Below, piece by piece: positions 1 to 10,350 of a stretch of 26,726 nt of DNA. A program made the position numbers and the translations under genes. The notes under the pieces were generated by a model, which did no database searches, was not told where the DNA came from, and worked only from the letters and a program-made list of their open reading frames with translations. The DNA is from Bremia lactucae (Eukaryota > Oomycota > Peronosporomycetes > Peronosporales > Peronosporaceae). How positions within the stretch are numbered: the first letter of the stretch is position 1; each line of letters starts with the position of its first letter. The stretch covers positions 2,743,519 to 2,770,244 of the forward strand of contig NC_090618.1 of the NCBI RefSeq assembly GCF_004359215.1. Direction: 5' to 3'.

Positions 1-950
1 CGGTCAACGCCGTCGTCATCCTTCTGCATGAGCGCGCTGCCGATTGCAAAATTACTTGCATCGCAGACGACGCTAAAGGGCTTATCCGCGTCTGGCAATG
101 CCAAGACCGGTGCCTCTACAAGAGATTGCTTCACTGATGTGAACGCATCTTCTTGTTCTTTTAACCAAACCCATTCTGTGTCCTTTTTAAGGAGATCAGA
201 TAATGGTTTAGTTTGCTCCGCATAATTCTTGCTATACTTATGCAAGTAATTAGCGAGCCCTAGGAATTGGCGCAAATCCTTCACATGCCGTGGGATTGGC
301 CATTCCTTTACTGATTTTACCTTGTCTGGGTCTGCTCGTACACCATGTGTACCAACGATGCAGCCCAGTACAGGTATCTCAGGGACCCCTATGACGCACT
401 TTTGCAAGTTGACGTACAATTGGGCGTCCTTTAAAGTCTGCAACACAGCGTCTAAATGACGCTTGTGCGACTCTATTGCGCTCAGCCCGTCCTCGGCCCT
501 ACTATGCACGAATACATCGTCAAAGTAATGAGGCGCGTAGGCACGGTGCTGACGCATCACGTGAGCCACCACTCGGTTGAATGTCGCTGGTGCGTTTTTC
601 AAACCTTGGGGCATCACAAGCCACTCCCAAAGCATACCGCTTGGGGTGCTTACTGCCGTTTTGGCTACATCGGACTCTCTCATGAGTACCTGATAGAAGC
701 CATCCTTCAAATCCAACGCGAAAAAGATTGTTGACTTTCCCATGGAGTTCAACAAGACATCTCTCCGCAGGATTGGCTTTGCGCCGGTATGATCGCCGTG
801 TTCAACTTATTATAAGCATAAACCACGCGCCATCCACCTATGGCTTTACGCACACAAAAGGTCGGGCTGCAGTGAGGCGATTCGCTCTCACGCACATGAG
901 GCTCTAGGCACTATGCCGGTTTATGCGACGCATGACTTCTTTTAGATGGT
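1..950 (-). pseudogene. Family A gypsy pol: RT and RNase H (partial)
   Basis: Reverse transcriptase followed by the start of RNase H of a Ty3/gypsy polyprotein, read from right to left and cut by the window start. The RT catalytic box YFDDVFVHS lies at about 504-530, preceded by GMLWEWLVMPQGL and followed by the connection segment LRQFLGLANYLHKYSKNYA. RNase H begins with VVCDASNFAIGSALM (about 28-75), which carries its first catalytic Asp. RT copies the element RNA in cytoplasmic particles and RNase H removes the RNA strand. The frame is open from the window edge to about 770, where a one-base loss after the IPAQ codons shifts it. Another stop lies near 920. This is the downstream part of the same element as the gag at 1586-2610. 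Confidence 0.9.
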
Positions 951-1602
951 GCTACTGCCCCATTTTCTCGGTCTGTGTAGGAATTCGACGAGCCTTGTCC
1001 TTGTCTTGTGGCCAGTCTGCATGGCTGATATGAATTGGTGACTTACTGACTTCGAGCAGTTGGTTGTGTTCGTCGCGGCTTCAGTTGCGCCCTCGCAGGA
1101 GCACATCCTTTTCGTTGTCCTGCGTAGAGTTCGCAACTTTGCGTGTACGCCAGTTTATCCATGGTTGGTATTTTGGCAATCATGGGATGCCTAGGATGAG
1201 GTCATATGGACTTTCCATTCCTAGCACTGTGAACTTTTTTTACAAGAGAAGTCACTAAAGCTGAAGGCGAGTTCTACCTGAACTCTCTCAGACTTAACGA
1301 GCGCGCCGTTCGCTAAACGAACGGTCGCCTCTTCTCGCTTGCCATCCTGGCAAAGCGACTCAAATATCGCCGGTCTCTTTCTTAGAGCCGCGAGTTTTAC
1401 AAAATTTTGTGACACCCGAATCCACTAGGAGTGTCATCACTTGGTCATAGCCTCTTATTTGAGTGCTATAGACCAGCAGGGTTGAGGTCCGAAATTTCGA
1501 GACCTCAGGGACTATGCTACCCATTTGTTCGACAACTCTGAACTTAGGGGTAGCTTTAGAGTCCGCGTCAGTAGGGCACTCGCCCCTACTGCGCTCCTGC
1601 AT
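951..1602 (-). pseudogene. Family A protease and pre-RT linker
   Basis: Retropepsin-like aspartic protease that would cut the gag-pol polyprotein, plus the linker into RT. The active-site stretch reads LLVDSGVTKF (about 1399-1428), matching the D-S/T-G signature, although the residue after Gly is Val rather than the usual Ala. The second conserved block, ATVRLANGALV, lies around 1300-1340. Frameshifts separate the two blocks, and the linker (SPIHISHADWPQ, then a QDKDKARR run) is in yet another frame before RT. The gag end and protease start overlap by a few codons, as in gag-pro-pol elements. It is broken and should be inactive. Confidence 0.7.
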
Positions 1603-2610
1603 TTCCCGACCCCTCAGTGGTCGATGCAGAACTCATGCGTCTCGCACGCTGGTTCTTGCCATCGCCCTTTGGGAAGGGAGTCCTCTTGCTGGGCATCTTT
1701 GCCCCAGCAGGGACCCTGGCATAGCAGCGAGCCATCATATGGCCGCGCTTGCCGCATTTAAAACAGACCACGTCTGCATTGCCCAACTCCATAGGAGTGG
1801 CATCTGTCCTCTCGGCCGACGGCTTATACCAAGCTGTCGCCGAGGCACTGTTGTAGGATTGCTCCTCAACCAAGGCAATTTGGATTGCCTCTTCCATCGT
1901 CGACGGCACCTTTCTGAAAAGGGCCTGTCGCGATGGGCCATGCCGTAGTCCGTTCATAAATGTGGGCACCTTAATGTGCTCCGGAATCGGACCTACGGTA
2001 ATGGATGCCGACAGCGAGCGCATCTCTTGCACATACTCTTGCAGAGATCGCTTCGCCTGTCGTGCCCCAAAGAAGCGCGCCTGAAGCAACACTTCGTTGT
2101 TCGGCGGCTGGTACATGGCGCGAATCTTTTCCTTAAAGATCACCCATGTAGGAAACGCTTTCTGTCCGCCATAAGCGCCGAGTAAGCCCACTCTGAGGCC
2201 TTACCGCGCAGATGCGACATGGCGTACGACACCATACGGCTGTCGTCCTCGATGAGCTGGGCGACACCGCATAGCTCCACGGCTAAAAGCCAGTGGACAA
2301 TCGTGTGCGCCGCAGTTCCATCGAACTTGGGCGGGTCCATCCGAATGGGCCTCGGCTGATGCGGCCGGGCAGAGAGCATCTCAACAGTCCTGTTGAGAGC
2401 CTCGCTCCGAGCCTGCTCATGCCTCAGCTCATCCTGAGTCTGAGTGACGGACTCCGCCGCAGCATGGCTCTGTGCCTCGGACGCGGCCCTCCGCTGTCCG
2501 AGCACGAATGCCTCAAACTGCTCCAACTGAGCAACATGTTGCTCAGGAGGACTACCCAGGAGCCTGGCCAGGGCTTGTTCACCAAGTCCCTGCACCATAA
2601 GCCCTGCCAC
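1586..2610 (-). pseudogene. Family A Gag (capsid and zinc knuckle)
   Basis: Structural Gag protein of a gypsy element, forming the virus-like particle and binding element RNA. It starts MAGLMVQGLGEQALARLLG at 2610. A Gln/Glu/Ala-rich, probably helical region follows, then the Retrotrans_gag domain from GTAAHTIVHWLLAVE through LQEYVQEMRSLSASI. Near the C-terminus is one CCHC zinc knuckle, CFKCGKRGHMMARC (about 1735-1776). A frameshift near 2170-2190 splits the frame inside the capsid domain, just before KAFPTWVIFKEKIRAMY. It follows the 5' LTR and PBS directly. A second copy of this gag is at 20092-20443 on the other strand. Confidence 0.88.
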
Positions 2611-2703
2611 CTTCCGATGATGTTTGGAGAGGTGAAGAAAATGAGCTCAATCAATATTGAGGCTCATCCTCATGTACACTCGCAGGGATGCGGGTCGTGG
2701 GAA

Positions 2704-2721
2704 GGATTTCAAGTGCTACCA
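2704..2721 (-). other. Primer-binding site of family A element
   Basis: Two bases inside the LTR, the minus strand reads TGGTAGCACTTGAAATCC. It starts with TGG, as expected for annealing to the CCA tail of a tRNA. The first eight bases (TGGTAGCA) match the complement of the 3' end of typical eukaryotic initiator-Met tRNA, and then the sequence diverges. The family A copy at 19984 and the family B element at 16692-16710 have the same first ten bases. Which tRNA primes is inferred. Confidence 0.65.
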
Positions 2722-2723
2722 AG

Positions 2724-3273
2724 TGTAGGCGGGCACGTCGTAATGCGTCCACGCTCTACTTGACACACACCCTAGCATAGCGAGGAAGCGTTTTATCCTG
2801 CTTCTCTTGCATGCAGTGAGGTAGTTGTGGTGGGCGCGTAGCGACCTCACCCAACACACTAAGTACTTGGTTAAGTGTCGTCACGGGAGCGGTAATCCGT
2901 CTCCTCGTGCGCACTTACCAAGTAGGAAGTAGTTTTCAGACTGATTTATATTTAATCGTATTAAATATAAATACCTATTTTTACCAATTAAAATGTTATC
3001 TCTGTAGATATCATTTAATATGTATTGCGAGCGTATCTTTATAGATACCTCGCGTAACGGATGACGCTAGCGTCGTTACGATGACGCTGGGCGTCATCCC
3101 TCCTAATGTGAATGCAATCATGTGCTTCACATCCACAAGGGTTGGTCACAAATGTGCACCACACCCGAGTGCTGGGTCTAATTAATATAATTTAGTAATT
3201 GACCATTTCCTTAAGTACACCTAGTGTACTTAACGGGGACTGTGTAACATTAGGGCAACTTTAGCCCTTTTCA
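2724..3273 (-). repeat. Family A 5' LTR (copy 1)
   Basis: Long terminal repeat of about 550 bp. On the minus strand it begins with a degraded TGAAAAGGGC (TGTAACGGGC in the other copies) and ends GCCCGCCTACA. It is next to the PBS and gag, so it is the 5' LTR of the element at 1-2723. It is closely similar to the LTRs at 13489-14020, 18697-19249 and 19480-19981. It contains two tandem units of a GATGACGC/GCGTCATC palindrome (about 3058-3100). The outer edge has two substitutions against the other copies, so the boundary is approximate. Confidence 0.85.
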
Positions 3274-3936
3274 GGTACCGACGCTTTTTTAAGTCCGTCG
3301 AGTGGGCATCAATATGAGTGTGCGTCTATTCGCAACGTGGTGTTCCGAGCACGAATGTCGCTTTCATTCACAGCATATACTCATACAGCATCGATTTATT
3401 AAGCTGTGACAACAGAGCATATGAAGATCTATTCTAGGCAGCTCTCCATATCGATTACAATCCACTCGTTAAATAAAGGCGATTTCACAGCGAGATCTTC
3501 TTCGATCGAATCTCCAGTCGATCTGGGACTTCTAATGTCTTTTATAGACAGGCATGTACAGAAATTTCGATGGTGCTTTCTACAAGCATTGTTATTTCGA
3601 TCCGCCCGACTTATTCGAGTGGTCGATCTTCGATGCTGCCTGTGTTTGTGTACACACGTCGGTTATTAAGTCCATACTATAATGGTAAATGCCTGTGATT
3701 GTTCACAGCTGTCGGAAACTAGCTCCATAGTGTGACGGGTTGTCACATCGAGAACGTGGTGCCGCCGATGTCTTAACTATATTGCGCAGGACACAGGACC
3801 CTGAGTCAAACATTATCACGAACCCGCTTGATAAAGAGCAAGAGCGGGCAATCCTCATAGGTGGACAAGCTTGTCGTTGAGCTGCAGAGAGTGGGTAAGC
3901 TAGAGCTTACAGTGAATACCGGTTCACTTCACTTAG
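3274..3936. other. No recognisable gene; degraded repeat DNA
   Basis: Stretch between the family A LTR and the antisense reading frame of the family C element. It has scattered stops in all frames. At 3731-3747 it contains TGTGACGGGTTGTCACA, nearly the same as the terminal motif of the LTR-like unit at 17294-17575. It may therefore include remains of a family C or third-type LTR. No coding signal was seen. Confidence 0.5.
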
Positions 3937-4879
3937 TGTGGAAGAGCGTCTGAAAGAGAGCGCTGGTCACAGCTTAGCCATCTGGATCTCCGATCCCACG
4001 GCGAGGACGCCGGAGGAGCTCGCTGCTCGCGACGCCTATCATGAGAGATACCTTACGCCAAAGGTAATGACGCGCAGTTAGTATCTGACGCGATTGCGTG
4101 ATCAGGCCCGTGGGGCTTCGGTGACCTCAATGAGGAAAATTCTGATCGTTTGTTCTTAAACAAATAAGAAGGGGAAACGACGTTTTTGGTGAGAACTGGG
4201 TCATCGTGCTCGCCGCCTCCGCAATATTTGGAATATTAGAGAGTCTGTGGTTGTGGCTGATATTCGTATGGAACCGAAGTTTCGTTTCAATTTCACCAAG
4301 CTTAAGGCCAAAGGCCAGTTACGTTCAGCATTTATGCTAAAAAAGCGAGGATAGGCTTAGCCAATTTTTCAGTGCTTCGGTTGACCGTACAATGATGGAT
4401 CGAAACCGCACTGAGGCTATCGATCCACCTTTTCCCACTTCTACTGGTGAAAAGCGACGTTTGACGCAAAGTGACCCTGAGCTTGGCGCTCAAAAACGTC
4501 AACGGCGTACGGGCAATCTTGCCGAAGAGGTGACTTAAGCCTTCAAGAGTTTTCAGAAGACGGGTACCCCATCCACTTCACCAAATACTGGTGCTGGCCC
4601 TTACGACGGCGTTGCTTTAAGACTTTCTCTACGTGAAGCTGAAGGTTTCCTCGCGCATCCAGCAGCGCGGAGGGGGCGGAAATTTCGACGAAAGCATTTG
4701 ATGCGCTAAAGCACGAGGTACAACCTCTTCGCGAGGGCCTTGCTCGGATTGAGGGCTCTTTTGATGCGGTTAAGAGCCGTCTTTTAATGCTATAACGTCA
4801 CCAACCTCGTTTAGAGGGCCAGCTGGACATCCTGGTGAGGATGAAGCAATCTGCGGCACGACGGCCTGTCTCCGCGTAA
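3937..4879 (+). pseudogene. Antisense coiled-coil reading frame of family C element
   Basis: A decayed protein-coding region on the strand opposite to the family C pol. Readable parts in order: SVEERLKESAGHSLAIWISD with TPEELAARDAYHERYLTP (about 3937-4060); RNIWNIRESVVVADIRMEP with FNFTKLKAKGQLRSAFML (about 4212-4345); a basic Ser/Thr/Pro-rich part with GEKRRLTQSDPELGAQKRQR (about 4447-4510); and a heptad-like C-terminus DALKHEVQPLREGLARIEG (about 4700-4760). It stops at 4877-4879, seven bases from the pol stop (4887-4889) that converges on it. Several stops and frameshifts break it and the true start is not clear. No family is recognised. The opposite strand shows no chromodomain or other motif here, so this is unlikely to be a shadow of pol. 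Confidence 0.55.
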
Positions 4880-4886
4880 GCGCCTT

Positions 4887-6288
4887 TCAGTCCACGTGGG
4901 AAAGGTCCCGATATGGCTTAAGCAAACCAACGTAGACCACCGGGTGTGTACGCTGCTTGCTAGGAAGGTAAAGCGTGTAAGCTAGGCCCTTCTTGGCCAC
5001 GACCGTAATGGTCCAATAAAGCGCGGCGCAATTTAAGGTCCCGATTGACAGCACCGACTGGTTGAGTCTTGAAGTACACGCTTAGGTAAAGCCAATAAAG
5101 TTTTTAAGCGTTTAGGTAATTTTTAGCAATTAAAAAAACTCGGTCTCCGACCACATAAGAATTAATACAGCTTCTGCTTTGGGCAACTGCTTGTTCTTTT
5201 TGTCTTGGCTATCAGCCATCGTGTCACGTACATGTCTTAAGACACTAAATCGCGTCGCGTGAAACTCGCTTACTTGTTTCCGAATGGTAACAGGCATTAT
5301 ATCAGCAAGCCTATCGGCTTGTTCTCCCCCATGAAGCCCTGAGCCACGCAGTATTATCGTTAACGGAACGCGTGGATGAGTGAGACCGTTGATAAACAAC
5401 GGAGTGTAGCCTGTAGAGGCATGGACAGCGTTATAAAACGCAAATTTCACCACTGGGAGCATTAAGCTCCAGCGCTTTGGTATACACTTCCGCGTACAAC
5501 GTCTTCAGTGACGCGATTGACACATTCAATTTAACCCATCTGTCTGCTGTGGACATGTCTACGCTGTTGCCAAGCACTCGGAAAATCGTTTTCTAAAATT
5601 TGCCCTCGACCAGAAATAATTGCCACTAGCAAACCTTGTTGTCGAAAATACGCAATCGATGAACAACCTTGCTATACCTTCAACATTAATGGTATCCGGC
5701 ACAGCTGCAAAGTGAGCTATATTGCTTAATCGGCCAACAAAGACCTTTATGTCGGTGCTATCGGCCAAATCTTTCGGTAGGCCCAAAAAAATCCATATTA
5801 ATGGACTCCCAACACCCGGTGAATACGGGCAGACTTGCAAGAGGTGCAGCATCGTGCGCCGACGGTTTAACCCTTTTGCAAGTTTCGCATGTGCGAACGA
5901 ATGTGCTGACCCATTTGTAAAGTTGGGCCACCGATAAATCTGGCTTACAGAGCTGTAGGTCTTCTCTCTACCTAGGTGACCATTAAGGACAGTATCATGT
6001 GCCTTATAGAGGATTCCGTACTTCAAATTCCCATCATGAGGAACAACGACGCGAGGATTATCCGCAGCGTCCGCGCATAAAGCAACAGATCGTTATCGAT
6101 ACAAGATCGATTTAACCTTGCACGCAAACGTGCCGACAAATAAGAACCTGATTCAGTGCACTGTAGAGCTCGTAGCAGAGCTACACACTCATCCTGGGCG
6201 TAAGCCGAACTGATTAATTAAGTAATAGACGACGTGATAGTCGTTAGATGAGAGAGCTCATAATCCGGCCTGCATGATAACGCATCGA
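4887..6288 (-). pseudogene. Family C integrase with GPF module
   Basis: Integrase of a gypsy element, which would insert the cDNA into the chromosome. From the right: tether after RNase H (DALSCRPDYELSHL, about 6240-6290); the zinc-binding start with HDTVLNGHLGREKTYSSVSQ (two His); a catalytic core with FLGLPKDLADSTDIKVFVGR; then AFYNAVHASTGYTPLFINGL (about 5380-5440); and the C-terminal GPF/Y-like segment TVVAKKGLAYTLYLP ending YVGLLKPYRDLSHVD at 4890. Frameshifts remove the CxxC pair and much of the DDE core, so it is dead. The pol frame ends at a TGA (4887-4889). A second copy of its N-terminal part is at 20544-20925. Confidence 0.85.
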
Positions 6289-6831
6289 CCAAAAGTATTT
6301 GCGTAAGTGGTTGGGTCCCGCCAAACGCTTTACACAAATATAGCGACAAATACGCTGATATGGCTACGCCATTCTCTAATCTCCTTAAAAAGGAGCTGGA
6401 CTAGCACATATCATAATGCTTTTCAAGCAGTTAGGGATAGTTTTATCCATGCCCCGATTTTGGCATTGCCAGATCGAAATTGGCCTTTCAGTGTCGTCTA
6501 TGACGCATCGAATTTTTTCATTGGCAGTGCTCTTTTACAAACAGATGATGATGGGCGTGAAAGTGTAACTGCGTTCGAGCCTAGACAGCTTTAAAGCTGC
6601 GGAAAAGGATACCCAGGACATGACAAAGATGCACTTGCAATGAAGTATGCTCTTAATCAATTCAGAGCTCATCTGCTAGGCTCTTACCTTTTGTGATATA
6701 TACAGATCACGCATCGTTACGCACTGCGACTAAGTCGCCCCATCTCTCACAGAGAATGACCTGATGGTTATCCTTTTTCGCCGAATACAACCTCGAGGTG
6801 AATTATAAGCCTGGCAAGCAGAATACTTTGG
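6289..6831 (+). pseudogene. Family C RNase H segment, inverted in place
   Basis: RT connection plus RNase H of the family C element, lying on the plus strand while the flanking RT and integrase are on the minus strand. The plus strand reads YLRKWLGPAKRFTQI (about 6296-6340), DSFIHAPILALPDRNWPFSV, VVYDASNFFIGSALL (first catalytic Asp), the region matching the conserved DKDALAMKYAL block, a YTDH box (about 6700) and NLEVNYKPGKQN (about 6790-6825). The ends are CCAAAAGTATT (6289-6299) and AATACTTTGG (6822-6831), which are inverted repeats. Flipping 6300-6821 back joins it in register with RT (WPVPKSQ) on one side and with the tether (VDALSCRPDYEL) on the other. It contains several frameshifts. 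Confidence 0.88.
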
Positions 6832-7700
6832 CTCTTAGGAACCGGCCAAGCTACCATGGCTTTTGCCTAAGCGGAATCCGCTCGAAAGCCTCGCCTTTCA
6901 ATAAAGCACCCTAAAAAAGATTTGTTTTTTGCGCCAGAAATGCATTTAGATGCCCTGGCATACAATATATAGGTGCGCATTCATTCGGGTACTGGTCGCA
7001 AATGGTCTAAATGGTTTTCCATATCCAACCGACCCTGCTCCGCATGACTATGGACAAAAATGTCATCAAAATAAGTCTATGCATATCCTCGATAAGGGCG
7101 AAACAGTTGCGTCACTAGACGATTGAATTTTAGCGGGGCGTTGGAAAGCCCTTGTAGCATAACCAGCCGCTCCCATAACATGCCGCTTCGGGTGCTAACC
7201 ACTGTAAGCGGGATATCACTAGCTCGCATGAGCAACTGGTAGTAACCATCGACTAAGTCCAATGCACTGTACATTGTACATCCCATCATATTGTTCTGAA
7301 GAACATCCTTTCAAGGAATGGGGGATTGTGCTGGTATAGTGGCAGCGTTAAGCTTATTATAAGCATGTACAATGCGCCATTTACCATTTGGCTTTTTGAC
7401 ACAAAATGTCGGTATAGAATGAGGAGATTTGCTCTCTCGTACCATTCCAGCCTCGTGCTTAGCACGGAAGAAATCGTCAATGACGTCACACTACACCCTT
7501 GGTAAAGGCCATTGTCTTGTGACACAATATTTGGTTTCCGAAACTAAGTCAATTTCATAACGAACACATCTATCCGGAGGTAAGACAGATGGTGGGTTAT
7601 TACCTACCACATCTTGGAATTCCTTAATTAAGAAATAAAAGGGATCCGTGGGATCTTTAAAGGATCGATGACCTAATGCGCGCACTAAGTGCAGCTATTG
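6832..7700 (-). pseudogene. Family C reverse transcriptase
   Basis: Reverse transcriptase domain in pieces. From the right: FQDVVGNNPPSVLPPDRCVR (about 7540-7620) and EIDLVSETKYCVTRQWPLP, the usual entry into gypsy RT; FCVKKPNGKWRIVHAYNKL-like codons (about 7350-7410); ALDLVDGYYQLLMRASDIPL (about 7200-7262); QGLSNAPLKFNRLVTQLFRP; the YFDDIFVHS box (about 7030-7070), preceded by a stop; and the connection with KAIVDWPVPK-like codons near 6835-6860. Several stops and frameshifts make it inactive. It ends at the breakpoint of the inverted RNase H segment. Confidence 0.85.
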
Positions 7701-8573
7701 CGTCATCCAGGACAGCTTTGTCGAGAAGTGACGATAAGTTTATCTCAACCATAGGTCGAATGACCACCAATTCATGTAAGTCACAAGCTCTTAAGGCTCG
7801 ACCGCACTCCTCAATAGACATTTCGTCTAGCTCTAAAAGATCATGTAACGAGGGAATTGCCGCAAGGCTAACTTTCCTCTTAATGTTATCGGTTACGCCA
7901 TTTACAAGCGTATGTACTTGCTCACTCGTATCACTTTTTGAGGTATACACACTTCGTGTCCACTCTGTCTTGGAGTGGAGACAATACGCCTCTTAGAGGC
8001 CGGGACATTCACGTCCCCGGGTTTTCCAGCCTGTATTGGTCCTATGCAAGACATGGTGTCTAATTTGTCATCCGACAAGGAGTTCGGTAACTCAACTTCC
8101 TTATTCAGCGAACGTTTACGTGTCGCTTCACGTGCATTTGACCCAAAATGCCCTGGCGAACTGCCAATAGTGTCACTATTGACACTCAGTATGGTGCCAC
8201 CTCGGCAGACCACACTCGGTGGACTAAGACGTGCCACTCCACGTATCTCAGGGATATTGCACCCTTGAGGTACTGGCGAACCGCCAACAGTGTCACTACT
8301 GACACTCAGTATGATACCACCTCGTCCGACCACACTCGGTGGACTTAGACGTGCCACTCGACGTATTACAGGGATATTGCACCCTTGATGATTCGGCCGT
8401 AGGCCAACAATGCTTTCAGCATTTAGTGGATCGTTATTATTACGAGTGTCACTCGACGGAGTAGGTGCCGTTCCACCTTTTTCTGCTGAGTAGGGCTCAG
8501 AATTAATATTTTTAACATTAGAGTTTATTAACTCAGACATGCCAATGTCTAAAACACTGACAGACTCATTCAA
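7657..8573 (-). pseudogene. Family C protease-RT linker region
   Basis: A 223-residue open frame (8573-7902) begins MNESVSVLDIGMSELINSN. This is the conserved segment that follows the protease in oomycete gypsy polyproteins. A low-complexity Ser/Pro/Gly-rich part follows, with a tandem 40-residue repeat (ARLSPPSVV appears in each unit). A second frame (7950-7657) contains SLAAIPSLHDLLELDEMSIE and ends near the RT entry. No enzymatic motif is visible and its role is unknown. The upstream protease is not in line with it but lies on the opposite strand at 8582-8869. Confidence 0.7.
8151..8390. repeat. Two tandem 120-bp units in the linker
   Basis: Units 8151-8270 and 8271-8390 are about 90% identical by eye, and part of a third unit follows. 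The period is 120 bp, 40 codons, so the minus-strand frame is kept. Each unit contains short inverted repeats such as GTGTCACTATTGACAC and ACGTGCCACTCCACGT. Confidence 0.85.
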
Positions 8574-8581
8574 TCATCCCC

Positions 8582-8869
8582 ACCAATAGCACTTTTGTTG
8601 CCTTAGCGACTGAGACTCGTGTCACTGTTCCCAAAGTTCCATTGAACTTAGGTATAAAGTTTCTGGATTTTGACAATATGGAACGCTGTCTCGTCCTTGA
8701 TTTGGATTAGAGATTTGATCATATCCTTGGTATGGCCTGGTTAGACCACCATGAGCTATGGATCGATTAGAGGTCTAAGACCTTAGGCGCCACGCGCAAT
8801 GTTCCTAGCAAAGTTTTGGAGAGTCATAGCTCCACCATTTGTATTTCGTCTTTACCTTTTGAATTGTGA
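8582..8869 (+). pseudogene. Gypsy protease C-terminal half, opposite strand
   Basis: The plus strand reads VPKVPLNLGIKFLDFDNMER, then LVLDLD, a stop, RFDHILGMAWLDHHELWID, a stop, and RSKTLGATRNVPSKVLESHS. This is the C-terminal half of the retropepsin of the same broad gypsy group (the conserved ILGMAWL block). Two in-frame TAG codons interrupt it; the second replaces an expected Trp. The N-terminal half with the catalytic DSG is missing. It abuts the linker at 8573 but runs the other way, so it is either a second inversion within the family C element or a separate fragment. Confidence 0.75.
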
Positions 8870-9643
8870 ACCCGGAAATCCGCAAGAGTAACGAGCCCTC
8901 TCCCAAGAGGTCGCAAGATCTCGACGGTTAGGGTTCCATTTCAAACCATCAAAAGATTCAATTTAATTTGATTGGCGTAAAATATGTAATTAGCGCGACA
9001 TGCATGATGTAACGGTACGAAGTTGTCCCAATGTTTCACTAATTTATTAAGCACAATTTGTGTAACGGATGTACGTAACATAAGAATTATTTCCTAAGAA
9101 CGAAAGGAAATAAGCATAGAAGTGCAAATAATTAGTTTTATGAATTATTTGACTGAAAAGATATAATATTACCAAATATGGTAATATCGACGCAACAAAA
9201 TTAAACAGATATTAGATCGATCGATAGGTTGATTTGGTCAGAATCAACCTAACCTTTTTTTCACACAGATGACAGTCAATATAGCTATTTTAATTTTGCG
9301 CATTTGAACAGGAAGCCTTGTGACGCAACCGATTGACAGCGTTAAACTGATGCGAAAGCGCTAATATTCTCAGCACAACAACCTTTCATAAGGTTCCGAT
9401 AGCGAGACGACGCCAGAACACCCTCTAATTGAGGAGAGTGATCTCACTGTGTGGTTATGTCCTACGGCTCATTGTGCTTATTATAAAGCGTCTAGTGTGC
9501 TATTTAGGATCGATGTGGTAGGTAGTATCCTGAGCGCAAGTATCACAGTAGCTTCATAAGCTTGGTCACAAACCGTGCTTGACTGAGTCAATACACATCG
9601 AGCAGCCGGGCGTAAAATCCGTAGTACTTTACTTCATCAGACT
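8870..9643. other. AT-rich stretch without a recognisable gene
   Basis: No frame of interest on either strand. Around 9011 and 9060 there are TGTAACGG motifs resembling LTR starts of the neighbouring families. No matching end or second copy was found, so no LTR is called. Confidence 0.5.
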
Positions 9644-9885
9644 TCAAACACACCCATATCCAAATTCCAACTGCTTGGATGCGTTTTATTGATAACATTC
9701 TTAGCAATAAAAAGTGAGGCTTAAAGCTGCACGTAAAAAAGTGGGGATCTTACCTGAAGCTCATTCCGAGTCTTAGTAAAAAGTAGCCAATCATCATTTA
9801 ACTGCAAATGTGTCGAAACTTTACTTGTAATGCTCTTAGCCGCCGCTACTTTATACATCAGCCTCACACAACCGTGTCCATCGCA
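9644..9885 (-). pseudogene. Possible exon pair of an unknown gene
   Basis: The minus strand from 9885 to 9754 is open and protein-like, with VRLMYKVAAAKSITSKVS, then QLNDDWLLFTKTRNELQ. It is followed exactly by a donor-like GTAAGA. An acceptor-like AAGCAG lies 83 nt further on (putative intron 9671-9753). The frame continues in phase for LEFGYGCV and a TGA at 9644-9646. The sequence upstream of 9885 has stops, so this would be the 3' end of a gene whose front is lost or further away. The protein is not recognised. The splice signals make it more than a chance frame, but the evidence is slim. Confidence 0.3.
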
Positions 9886-10350
9886 TGTTTTTTATATTTA
9901 ATCACTATAATTAGCGTAACAGCTGGGTTGTACACCCACTCTTAAAGGCTCGTTTTAAAAGAAAAAATCCCATCACGAGGTTGTATTGAGTTTCAATTAT
10001 TGCTCAACTTGATTAGAATGAAAAGGCAGACATTACGGGGCGACGGTCTTCCCTTCGCAATGCGTCCTCTGTTTGATGGCCTAGCTACCTTTTTTGCTTA
10101 AAGTATGGTATCAGACATTAATTTATCCGATGCTTCAACTGCATCAACATATTATTCCCTCTCTAACTTGAACTCTGTAATCATATATCAAGTGCTTTTT
10201 CGGGGGTCTTTTGTTCTTACGAGAAGGATGGCATGTACTGTCGAGTGGCCTGTTTTGTCCTGTATGCAAGGCAGATTTCTGGGGGTTTGATCAATAAGGC
10301 ATTAACGGGAATCGTGGTGATGATTTTGAAGCGATTCTTTCCAATCGACT
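9886..10350. other. No recognisable gene
   Basis: Mostly AT-rich with scattered stops in all frames. A short plus-strand frame at 10105-10290 shows no motif and no similarity to its neighbours. Confidence 0.45.

Noticed and set aside
28..734. Plus-strand open frames at the left edge
   Set aside because: They are reverse-strand shadows of the family A RT and RNase H, whose motifs read clearly on the minus strand.
3406..3669. 87-codon plus-strand frame
   Set aside because: No motif, no matching copy elsewhere and biased AT-rich content; most likely chance.
9011..9085. TGTAACGG motifs as possible LTR starts
   Set aside because: No matching LTR end, PBS, PPT or second copy was found.
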